Assembly (NCBI GenBank): GCA_904419075.1
Contig: CAJFQM010000001.1
Span: 62,001-126,000 of the forward strand
DNA length: 64,000 bases
Origin: an uncultured Clostridia bacterium
GTDB taxonomy: Bacteria; Bacillota; Clostridia; Christensenellales; Borkfalkiaceae
Reading direction: 5' to 3'
Translations under genes and position numbers: made by a program
In this document: one piece after another, positions 26,352 through 33,418 of the stretch
Layout of the letters: each line of letters starts with the position of its first letter
How positions within the stretch are numbered: position 1 is the first letter of the stretch
The notes under the pieces: generated by a model
Database searches by the model: none
Told to the model about the DNA's origin: nothing
Seen by the model: the letters and a program-made list of their open reading frames with translations, nothing else

Positions 26352-27956
26352 ATGTATCAGTACACCGAAGAACAATTAGTGTCCATGAAAAAGGTGGAAG
26401 CGACGCGCGCTTCCCGTTTCGGTGCGGAAATCCGGAGAATGACGGCGGAAGAAAAGGACGAGGTTCTCGCTTCCTTCCACCCCGATTACATCACTTCCGC
26501 ATACGAAGAACTCAAAGTCGGTCCCAATAAGGGCGGCAAGGTTTTGCACGAACTTGCGGCGCTCTTGGAGGGACGTTCCCGCGTGCTCGATATGAATATC
26601 GATCTTTCCGCGCCCGATTACGACGTAGACGTTTTAATTATCGGCGGCGGCGGTGCGGGCGCTTCGGCGGCAATTGAAGCGGATAACTGCGGAGCAAACG
26701 TAATGATAGCTACCAAGCTCCGTTTGGGCGATGCGAATACGGCAATGGCTGAGGGCGGCATTCAGGCTGCGGATAAGGAAAACGACAGCCCCGCAATCCA
26801 TTATCTGGACGCGTTCGGGGGCGGACATTTCAAGAATAAGCCCGAGCTTCTCTATAAGCTCGTCAACGAAGCTCCCGAGGCCATTCAATGGCTGAATAAC
26901 CTCGGCGTCATGTTCGATAAAGCTCCCGACGGAACGATGATTACGACGCACGGCGGCGGTACTTCCCGCAAGAGAATGCACGCCTGCCGCGACTATTCGG
27001 GTTCCGAAATCATGCGCGTTCTGCGCGACGAGGTCTTAAATCGCGGCATCACGGTAGTGGATTTTACTTCTGCGATCGAGCTTATCAAGGATACGGACGG
27101 AAAGGTTGCCGGTGCCGTGCTTCTGAATATGGAAACGAAGGAAATTCTCGTTGCCCGCGCAAAGACGGTGATTATCGCGACGGGCGGAGCGGGCAGACTG
27201 CATTATCAGGGTTTCCCTACTTCGAATCACTACGGCGCGACGGCAGACGGGCTCGTGCTCGCCTATCGCGCGGGGGCAAAATTGCTCTATCCCGAGACGT
27301 TGCAATATCATCCCACCGGCGCGGCTTGTCCTACGCAGATTTACGGTGCACTCGTCACCGAGAAGGTGCGTTCGCTCGGCGCTCAGCTCGTCAATAAGGA
27401 CGGCGTGGCGTTCGTCAATCCTTTGGAAACGCGCGACGTTACGGCTTCCGCGATTATCCGCGAATGTAAAAAGAATGGCGGCGGAATTGCCACGACGGAC
27501 GGAGAAGGCGTCTGGCTGGATACGCCTCTCATCGAAATGGTCAACGGCGAAGGGACGATCGAAAAGCGTATTCCCGCAATGATGAGAATGTTCGGAAAAT
27601 ACGGTATCGATATCCGCAAGGAGCCCATTCTCGTTTATCCGACTTTGCATTACCAGAACGGCGGAATCGATATTTCCGCAAACGGAATGTCGGGAGTGGA
27701 AAATCTCTATGTCGCGGGAGAAGCGGTCGGAGGAATTCACGGCACAAACCGCTTGATGGGAAATTCGTTGCTCGATATCATCGTATTCGGCCGTAATGCC
27801 GGTCGTCAAGCCGGCGAAAAGTGCAAGTCGGTGACGCTCAAATCTTTGACGTTGGATTTTGTCAAAGATTATGAAAAAGAGCTGAAAGCTGCTGGAATTA
27901 GTTCCGAAATGCCTTCGCCTCGTCTGTTGCCCGATTACAGAAGAAAGGATAATTGA
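26352..27956 (+). CDS. Fumarate reductase-type FAD flavoprotein, soluble
   Basis: 534 residues. FAD site VLIIGGGGAGASAAIEA near residue 98, NTAMAEGGIQAA, the active-site region LQYHPTGAACP, the catalytic Arg segment ETRDVTASAIIRE, HYQNGGIDI, and VAGEAVGGIHGTNRLMGN near the end; these belong to the SdhA/FrdA/aspartate oxidase family. Two things are odd. About 95 residues precede the FAD domain, where classical FrdA has about 10. The C-terminal helical domain that follows the last FAD motif in SdhA is largely missing. With the neighbouring FeS gene and fumC, fumarate reduction to succinate is the best guess. Covalent FAD attachment cannot be judged. Confidence 0.82.
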   Translation: MYQYTEEQLVSMKKVEATRASRFGAEIRRMTAEEKDEVLASFHPDYITSAYEELKVGPNKGGKVLHELAALLEGRSRVLDMNIDLSAPDYDVDVLIIGGGGAGASAAIEADNCGANVMIATKLRLGDANTAMAEGGIQAADKENDSPAIHYLDAFGGGHFKNKPELLYKLVNEAPEAIQWLNNLGVMFDKAPDGTMITTHGGGTSRKRMHACRDYSGSEIMRVLRDEVLNRGITVVDFTSAIELIKDTDGKVAGAVLLNMETKEILVARAKTVIIATGGAGRLHYQGFPTSNHYGATADGLVLAYRAGAKLLYPETLQYHPTGAACPTQIYGALVTEKVRSLGAQLVNKDGVAFVNPLETRDVTASAIIRECKKNGGGIATTDGEGVWLDTPLIEMVNGEGTIEKRIPAMMRMFGKYGIDIRKEPILVYPTLHYQNGGIDISANGMSGVENLYVAGEAVGGIHGTNRLMGNSLLDIIVFGRNAGRQAGEKCKSVTLKSLTLDFVKDYEKELKAAGISSEMPSPRLLPDYRRKDN

Positions 27957-27968
27957 CGGGAGGAAATC

Positions 27969-28313
27969 ATGGAAACTTTTGCAACAGTTTTTGAAATCGT
28001 TATGGTGCTCTGTTTCGGAGCATCCTGGCCCTTCAATATTGTTCGCGCGTATAAGGCAAGAACGACGAAGGGAACGAGCCTGCAATTTACGATTTTAATC
28101 GGCATCGGATATGTGGGCGGAATTTTAAGTAAGATTTTTGCCTGGGCAAACAGCATGCAAGCGGGAGTCGCCTATTGGGATTGGCTGAAGATTTTGGCGT
28201 TTGTTTTCTATATCATAAATCTTTGCATGATTTTAACGGCACTTGCGATTTATTTCCGCAATAAAAAATTGGATTCGAAAAGAGCGGCTGAATCCGCTCG
28301 GGAACAGGCTTAA
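27969..28313 (+). CDS. PQ-loop (SemiSWEET-like) membrane protein
   Basis: 114 residues with three membrane helices: ATVFEIVMVLCFGASWPFNIV, a central IGYVGGILSKIFAWA helix and a long C-terminal helix ILAFVFYIINLCMILTALAI. The WPFNIVRAYKARTTKGTSL segment is a PQ-loop-type turn with the KGTSL ending. Such proteins transport small solutes as dimers (SemiSWEETs carry sugars), but substrates are often unknown. It follows the flavoprotein gene after 12 bases behind a GGAGG site and closes the operon, so it may serve the same pathway; a role in succinate or fumarate transport would be speculation. Confidence 0.72.
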   Translation: METFATVFEIVMVLCFGASWPFNIVRAYKARTTKGTSLQFTILIGIGYVGGILSKIFAWANSMQAGVAYWDWLKILAFVFYIINLCMILTALAIYFRNKKLDSKRAAESAREQA

Positions 28314-28315
28314 AA

Positions 28316-28358
28316 AAATAAAGAAGCACTTCAAAGTATCGGAAGTGCTTCTTTATTT
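28316..28358 (+). terminator. Terminator closing the Hdr/fumarate reductase operon
   Basis: Perfect 17-base arms from AAATAAAGAAGC to GCTTCTTTATTT around a short loop; works in either direction. Confidence 0.88.
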
Positions 28359-28370
28359 CATAAAAATTGA

Positions 28371-28586
28371 CAGATCGGCAAACTACACGACTTTGTAGAG
28401 ACAGTATCCGTCAAGCCCGTGGATACGACAGGAGCGGGCAACGCATTTTATGGTACTGCTTTAGCGGAATTAGACGGTAAAAAGTTAGAGAAATTGTCCG
28501 AAGAAGAACTAAGAAGTATTCTTTCTCAGGCAAATATAGCGGGTGCAGCCGTCACGCAACATAAAGGAGCGCTCGCTTTGAGATAA
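28371..28586 (+). pseudogene. PfkB-family sugar kinase, C-terminal remnant
   Basis: The frame 28371-28586 has no start codon, is preceded by a stop at 28368, and reads as the last 71 residues of a ribokinase/fructokinase. Its core is VKPVDTTGAGNAFYGTALA, followed by a helical stretch ending IAGAAVTQHKGALALR. The catalytic GAGD has become GAGN. The first three quarters of the gene are gone. It lies straight after the operon terminator and just before tRNA-Ser, next to a second decayed gene. It looks like a deletion scar, not an expressed protein. Confidence 0.78.
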
Positions 28587-28633
28587 CATATTTGAAAAGC
28601 GCAGGAAAACCTTTGAAAACAGCATAAAAAGAG

Positions 28634-28662
28634 TTGCTTTTTTTGCTCGGATAGTATATAAT
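28634..28662 (+). promoter_or_regulatory. Promoter for tRNA-Ser
   Basis: TTGCTT at 28634-28639, a 17-base spacer, and TATAAT at 28657-28662, ten bases before the mature tRNA end. Confidence 0.75.
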
Positions 28663-28671
28663 ACTAACGAT

Positions 28672-28761
28672 GCAGAGATGGCGGAGCGGTCGAACGCGCA
28701 CGATTCGAAATCGTGTTATGCAGGAATGTATACAAGGGTTCAAATCCCTTTCTCTGCGCCA
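28672..28761 (+). tRNA. tRNA-Ser (anticodon CGA)
   Basis: 90 bases with a seven-base acceptor pairing GCAGAGA/TCTCTGC, G discriminator and encoded CCA. The anticodon arm CACGA-TTCGAAA-TCGTG gives CGA, which reads UCG serine codons. A long variable arm and the T-arm GGGTTCAAATCCC are as expected for class II serine tRNA. Confidence 0.95.
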
Positions 28762-28767
28762 GCAAAC

Positions 28768-28803
28768 AAAAGGGTTTCCGCCGTTTTACGGAAGCCCTTT
28801 TTC
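28768..28803 (+). terminator. Terminator after tRNA-Ser
   Basis: AAAGGG-T-TTCCG pairs with CGGAA-G-CCCTTT, followed by TTC and further T; a clear hairpin with T-tract. Confidence 0.8.
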
Positions 28804-28888
28804 GTGCCGTTTTTAGGTTATACGATTTTTTCATAGATTGGATTTTAGTGCTTAATGAATAAGTAATAAATGAGATAAGGAGAAAAGC

Positions 28889-29254
28889 ATGAGCAAAATT
28901 GCAAGATACGATGTAAATAAAGATTGAGCGGATAGCGGAATTGTAAAAGCGGGTGATTACTGTTTTTTTGAATTATTGCGTCGGGAATGTCGGAAAGTCT
29001 GTCGAAGAAGAGATAAACGGTGTGTTTGACGAAATGGAAAAAAGATTACGACTGGTAGGGCTCACTTTGGAAAATATTATTCAGATGGACTGCCTGTTCA
29101 GAGATATTTGGAATATTCCCGTTATGGAGAAAGTCATAAAGGGGAGATTCCACGGTAATATCCGGCACGTAAATCCATACAAACAGAGTTTGCGCATATG
29201 GGAGGCGTAAAGGGATTATTTTTTCAAGTGGACGCGATTGCGTATTGCGGGTGA
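28889..29254 (+). pseudogene. RidA/YjgF-family protein, broken by one stop and two frameshifts
   Basis: Reading across three frames gives a full RidA-like sequence: MSKIARYDVNKD, then a TGA (28925-28927) where family members have Trp, then ADSGIVKAGDYC. A one-base gain in the T-run at 28963-28969 shifts to FLNYCVGNVGKSVEEEING. LVGLTLENIIQMDCLFRDIW follows, and a one-base loss near 29158 shifts to YPARKSIQTEFAHMGG, ending FQVDAIAYCG. A good AAGGAGA ribosome site is kept. RidA proteins deaminate reactive enamine/imine intermediates. Two lesions are in homopolymers and could be assembly errors, but the stop is a substitution. TGA ends normal genes here, so recoding is unlikely. Confidence 0.85.
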
Positions 29255-29303
29255 TTTTTTTTCGAAGCAACTTTATTCTTTTGAAAATAATATAATTTAT
29301 AGG

Positions 29304-29338
29304 CAAAAAAAGCAGACTATAAGGCCTGCTTTTTCTGC
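29304..29338. terminator. Bidirectional terminator
   Basis: AAAAAGCAG pairs with CTGCTTTTT between the broken RidA gene and the convergent collagen-like gene; T-runs on both strands. Confidence 0.7.
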
Positions 29339-29342
29339 TTAA

Positions 29343-29945
29343 TTATGATGGAATATCACCAAGACGAAATATAGTCAAAGAGGTGACAGAATAATTAAAA
29401 GTATCTCCTGAGGAAACAATAGATAGAGTAGAAGGTACGGAAGATACGTTTACAATTCCCGAAAGACATTGCACTTCATCGTCCGTTGCAGCGGTAAAAG
29501 TACTCGTTACCTCTGAACCCAGCACGTTTGCCCCGTTGAGTCTGAGAAACAAAAAATTTGCGGACGGAAGAGTAATGCCCAATCCAGGCGTCGCTGTCCC
29601 TTTATAAAACACATAATATACTCCCGATTGCGTAATTATGAAATCGGAAGTATTCATCTCATGGATGATAGCAGTTCCATTTTGAGTTCCGTTTCTGTCA
29701 AATACCAAAGGGGAGCCGTTTGTGACAGGCGCAGTGGGGGTTGAATAAGCCGTTATCGATTCTACGTTTACCGACGTTCCGGCTGGCCCCTGCGGTCCTG
29801 CCGGACCCCGTGCTCCCGTCGGTCCTTGGGGACCCGCTGGACCTGGCGGTCCTATTTCTCCTCGAGGACCAATTCTTTCGTTTATGATAATTGTTTCCTT
29901 ATGGTAGCAGGAAGGGATACATTGATTGTTATAAAATTCACTCAT
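29343..29945 (-). CDS. Collagen-like protein with BclA-type C-terminal domain
   Basis: 200 residues on the minus strand. A short N-terminus ([20 protein letters not shown]) precedes eleven Gly-X-Y triplets at about residues 26-57 ([20 protein letters not shown] begins the run). A C-terminal beta-rich domain of about 140 residues ([19 protein letters not shown]... GVYYVFYKG... [12 protein letters not shown]) resembles the jelly-roll trimerisation domain of exosporium collagen-like glycoproteins such as BclA. There is no signal peptide, which fits deposition on spores from inside the mother cell. A promoter with sigma-K-like elements lies upstream, and sigK itself is in this window. Spore-surface location is inferred, not shown. 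Confidence 0.78.
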   Translation of the reverse strand: MSEFYNNQCIPSCYHKETIIINERIGPRGEIGPPGPAGPQGPTGARGPAGPQGPAGTSVNVESITAYSTPTAPVTNGSPLVFDRNGTQNGTAIIHEMNTSDFIITQSGVYYVFYKGTATPGLGITLPSANFLFLRLNGANVLGSEVTSTFTAATDDEVQCLSGIVNVSSVPSTLSIVSSGDTFNYSVTSLTIFRLGDIPS

Positions 29946-29999
29946 TTATACCTCGGATAAATTTCAATTAATAGTAGGTTGCCAAAAAACGATTTATTA

Positions 30000-30029
30000 T
30001 ATAATATGAAAAAATAAATATATTTTGTT
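30000..30029 (-). promoter_or_regulatory. Sigma-K-like promoter of the collagen-like gene
   Basis: On the minus strand, AACA at 30029-30026, a 17-base spacer, then CATATTATA at 30008-30000. This fits the sigma-K consensus (mACm, about 16 bases, CATAnnnTA). Because the region is AT-rich, a chance match is possible. Confidence 0.4.
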
Positions 30030-30311
30030 AGCGAGTAAAATAGGTTATTATAAGAAAAATTTATTTTGAATCTTTCGCTATATATTAGAAAAATAGTTCT
30101 TAAATGATAATAGAGAAAAGAGTAGTAAGATTTAGAAGTTGTTTATAGTTATTTGTCTTTTCGAAGTCTTTCGAATCTACGAAACAAATTATCAAAATTT
30201 ACAATATGTTAATAAATATAATTGAAAGAAAGTATGAAAATGAAATAGAATTTATTTTATTTAGTGGTTATCGAAACAGGATAAAAAATTTTACAAAAAA
30301 TATTTGAATTG

Positions 30312-30340
30312 TTTACAAATACGAAGAATCGTGATATAAT
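30312..30340 (+). promoter_or_regulatory. Strong promoter placed directly at a start codon
   Basis: TTTACA at 30312-30317, exactly 17 bases, then TATAAT at 30335-30340. The ATG of the next gene starts six bases later, at the expected transcription start. Confidence 0.75.
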
Positions 30341-30346
30341 AGAAAC

Positions 30347-33300
30347 ATGTATATAGCAGATTTACACATTCATTCAAAATATTCCAGGGCAACCAGTAAA
30401 AACGGAGATATTCCCAATCTCGATTTATGGGCGAGAAGAAAGGGAATAGGGATGGTAGGTACGGGTGACTTTACTCATCCCGCATGGCGGGAAGAAATGG
30501 CGGAAGCGCTGGAACCTGCGGAAGAAGGGTTGTACCGTATAAAAGAAGAAAAAAAATTAAAAGATTTTTGTAATTTTCCTATAACTCCCCGGTTTGTAAT
30601 TTCAGGTGAAATCAGTTGTATTTATAAACAGGACGGAAAAGTAAGAAAAGTACATAATGTCATTCTTTTGCCTTCTCTCGATGCGGCGGAACGGCTTTCT
30701 CTGAAATTGGAAACAATAGGGAATATTCGTTCGGACGGTCGGCCGATTTTGGGATTATCTTCCAAAGATTTGCTTGCGATTACATTGGAAGTATGTCCGG
30801 AGGCTGTTTTTATTCCGGCGCATATTTGGACTCCGCATTTTTCTCTTTTCGGTGCATTTTCAGGCTTTGACAGTTTAGAGGAATGTTTCGGGGATTTATC
30901 GGGACAGATTCACGCTTTGGAAACGGGGCTTTCTTCCGATCCTCCCATGAACAGACGAGTGGCCTTGCTTGACGGCTATACGATGATTTCCAATTCTGAT
31001 GCGCATTCTCCGGCTAAATTGGGCAGAGAAAGCAATTTAATTGATGCGGATTTGTCGTATCCGGCTCTGAAACATGCTTTGGAAACAGGAGAGGGCTTTG
31101 GCGGGACGATTGAGTTTTTCCCCGAGGAAGGGAAATATCATCTTGACGGCCATAGAGCCTGTCATCTTCGTCTTACTCCGGAAGAGACGAAAAGATACGG
31201 CGGAAAATGTCCCGTATGCGGGAAAAAGATCACCATAGGGGTTCTAAATCGTCTGGAACAACTTGCTGTCAGAGACGAAAATTATGCGCCTGAAAAGTCG
31301 AAACCCTTCGAGCATCTTATGCCTTTGCCGGAAGTGATAGCTGCCTCGTTGGGAATATCGGCGGAAGGAGATAAAGCCGAACGCGCTTATAGAAAACTTC
31401 TTTTGAATCTCGGCTCCGAAGCAGAAATCCTTCGTCGCGTATCTCTGAGCGATATTTCCTCGGCGGGAGGCGAACGTATTGCCGAAGGAATTGCGCGGTT
31501 GCGCAGCGGTAAAGTAATAAAAACGGCGGGATATGACGGTGAATACGGAAAAATTTCCCTGTTTACGCCCGAAGAGCTTAGGACAACAAGGGGGCAAATG
31601 TCTTTTTTGGATGAAATTCCCGTAAAAATACCCGAGGAAATCAAACCGAAAAAAACAGATGTAAAAAGCGAACCCATCGGACAAAAAGAAGAAAAAGAAT
31701 CCGCTTCGGAGGACAAGCAGCGCGAAATTAATTCCGCACAGTTTGAGGCCGCGGACAGCCGTGCGCGAGTCACGGCCGTAATAGCGGGCCCTGGAACGGG
31801 GAAAACGTTCACTTTGGTGGAACGTATTGTTCGGTTGGTCGAAAGCGGCGTAAAACCGGAAGAGATCACGGCTGTAACTTTTACCGTCCGTGCGGCGGCT
31901 GAAATGCGTCAGCGGCTCTCAGCGAGACTGAAACGGGCCGCAAAAAAGATTACGGTCGGAACGTTTCATTCCATTTGTTTTTCCTTTTTGAAAGAAGATT
32001 TTGCTCTCGCAAGCCGTTCGTTTTCGTTGAAACTTGCGTCCGAAATCATTGCTGAATTCGGAGTAAAACTTTCTCCTCAAAAATTTCTCAACAATGTTTC
32101 CGCTTTCAAAAACGGAAAAAAAGTCGAAGCGACGGCGGCGATTGAAGAGTATAATAACCGACTGAAACAATCCGGAAGTTTGGATTTCGATGACCTCATT
32201 TTTGAGACACTTGCTCGGAAGATTACGGGAAAACAGTTTCGATATCTGCATGTAGATGAATTTCAGGACGTCAATCCCGCGCAATATGAATTAATACGTC
32301 AATGGATCGGAGAAGAGGGACGTTTATTTGCAATCGGCGATCCCGATCAGGCAATTTATTCTTTCCGTGGTGCCGCTTCCGATTGTTTTTCCCGATTGAC
32401 GGCGGACTATCCCGAAACGGCGGTTGTGCGATTGACACAAAATTATCGTTCAACTCCGGAAATTTTAGGCGGAGCATTACACGTTATCTCTCATAATCCG
32501 GGAAAAAGGATTCTTTCAGCTGCTCATTCGTCGGGTACGCCTGTACGTTTGGTCGATTGTGCATCCGAGCTTTCGGAAGGGATCTTTATAGCAAAAGAAA
32601 TCGCCCGAATGACGGGCGGCCTCGATATGCTGGGGAAAGGCCGGGAGGAAAGACTTCGTTCTTTCGGCGATATTGCCGTTTTAGCCCGTACGCATCGACA
32701 GATTTCCCTCATTGAGCGCTGTTTGCGGCGTGACGATATTCCGTGTATTACTTCGGGAAAGACCGAATTTTTGGAATCTCCCGTAGTTTGCGGAACACTG
32801 GCTTTTTTCGAGGCTCTCATTTCTCCCGACAAAACTTCGGGACTATCGGCTGAGGAATTTTTGGGAGGCAGAGAAAATTTTGAACGGGCGAAAGAAAAAT
32901 TTACTCCTCTTGCAGGCGGTCGTCCGAGAAAAGTACTCTCTCAATGGAAAGAGTATATGCATATCGATTCTGCGGATTTTGAGGCTTTGATAAGGGCAGC
33001 TCACTATGCGGAAATGTCCGAATTTCTTGAAGCCATGCGTTTGGGGGAGGAAGGGGATATCCTTCTTTCAGACGGAAAAGGGGCAGACACTGTGGCCGGA
33101 GCCGTTCGGCTTACGACGTTGCATGGTTCAAAGGGTTTGGAATTCCCCGTCGTATTTTTGTGCGGGCTGACACAGAAGATTTTACCGTTTGTTTCGGGAA
33201 ATGAAACGAACGAGGAAGAGGAACGCCGTCTTTTTTATGTGGGAATGACCCGTGCGGTCGAAGAACTTATTCTTACCGCTTATGGCGAGCCGTCGCCCTT

Positions 33301-33379
33301 CCTCGACGAATTGTCGTCTGAAACGCGACGGGAAAGAGCTTTGGAAAAGAAAATGGCGCAACAGCTTTCACTCTTTTGA
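30347..33379 (+). CDS. PHP domain-UvrD-type helicase fusion
   Basis: 1010 residues. N-terminal half: a PHP-type domain (YIADLHIHSKYSRATS at residues 2-17, MVGTGDFTHP, IPAHIWTPHFSLFG, ISNSDAHSPAKLGRE), a CPVCGKKI zinc-type motif near 289, and a helix-hairpin-helix-like region (GEYGKIS follows). A charged linker (about 430-465) joins a superfamily 1 helicase: Walker A AGPGTGKTFTL near 478, VTFTVRAAAEMRQRL, LDFDDLIFE, the DEFQDVNPAQ Walker B, FAIGDPDQAIYSFRGA, QNYRSTPEIL, LTTLHGSKGLEFPVVF and FYVGMTRA. It probably acts in DNA repair, with the PHP part as a nuclease or phosphoesterase. It has no ribosome site and begins at the predicted transcription start. Confidence 0.88.
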   Translation: MYIADLHIHSKYSRATSKNGDIPNLDLWARRKGIGMVGTGDFTHPAWREEMAEALEPAEEGLYRIKEEKKLKDFCNFPITPRFVISGEISCIYKQDGKVRKVHNVILLPSLDAAERLSLKLETIGNIRSDGRPILGLSSKDLLAITLEVCPEAVFIPAHIWTPHFSLFGAFSGFDSLEECFGDLSGQIHALETGLSSDPPMNRRVALLDGYTMISNSDAHSPAKLGRESNLIDADLSYPALKHALETGEGFGGTIEFFPEEGKYHLDGHRACHLRLTPEETKRYGGKCPVCGKKITIGVLNRLEQLAVRDENYAPEKSKPFEHLMPLPEVIAASLGISAEGDKAERAYRKLLLNLGSEAEILRRVSLSDISSAGGERIAEGIARLRSGKVIKTAGYDGEYGKISLFTPEELRTTRGQMSFLDEIPVKIPEEIKPKKTDVKSEPIGQKEEKESASEDKQREINSAQFEAADSRARVTAVIAGPGTGKTFTLVERIVRLVESGVKPEEITAVTFTVRAAAEMRQRLSARLKRAAKKITVGTFHSICFSFLKEDFALASRSFSLKLASEIIAEFGVKLSPQKFLNNVSAFKNGKKVEATAAIEEYNNRLKQSGSLDFDDLIFETLARKITGKQFRYLHVDEFQDVNPAQYELIRQWIGEEGRLFAIGDPDQAIYSFRGAASDCFSRLTADYPETAVVRLTQNYRSTPEILGGALHVISHNPGKRILSAAHSSGTPVRLVDCASELSEGIFIAKEIARMTGGLDMLGKGREERLRSFGDIAVLARTHRQISLIERCLRRDDIPCITSGKTEFLESPVVCGTLAFFEALISPDKTSGLSAEEFLGGRENFERAKEKFTPLAGGRPRKVLSQWKEYMHIDSADFEALIRAAHYAEMSEFLEAMRLGEEGDILLSDGKGADTVAGAVRLTTLHGSKGLEFPVVFLCGLTQKILPFVSGNETNEEEERRLFYVGMTRAVEELILTAYGEPSPFLDELSSETRRERALEKKMAQQLSLF

Positions 33380-33381
33380 TT

Positions 33382-33418
33382 AAAAAGCGCTCCGAATTAT
33401 TTTCGGAGCGCTTTTTTT
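33382..33418. terminator. Bidirectional terminator between convergent genes
   Basis: Arms AAAAAGCGCTCCGAA and TTCGGAGCGCTTTTT with T-runs on both strands, between the PHP-UvrD gene and pyk. Confidence 0.88.

Larger units (their letters stand above)
29946..30346. other. 401-base AT-rich gap between divergent genes
   Basis: Strikingly AT-rich, unlike the rest of the window. It holds the sigma-K-like promoter on the minus strand (near 30000-30029) and a near-consensus plus-strand promoter (30312-30340). No coding frame or stable hairpin was seen between them (30030-30311). The base composition suggests relaxed or transferred DNA. Confidence 0.65.

Noticed and set aside
28925-28927. TGA read as tryptophan (alternative code)
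   Set aside because: Many intact genes here end in TGA (for example sigK and the solute-binding protein), and two frameshifts also disrupt the same gene.
28371-29254. Prophage or integrated island at tRNA-Ser
   Set aside because: No integrase, attachment repeat or phage gene is visible; only two decayed host-type genes.
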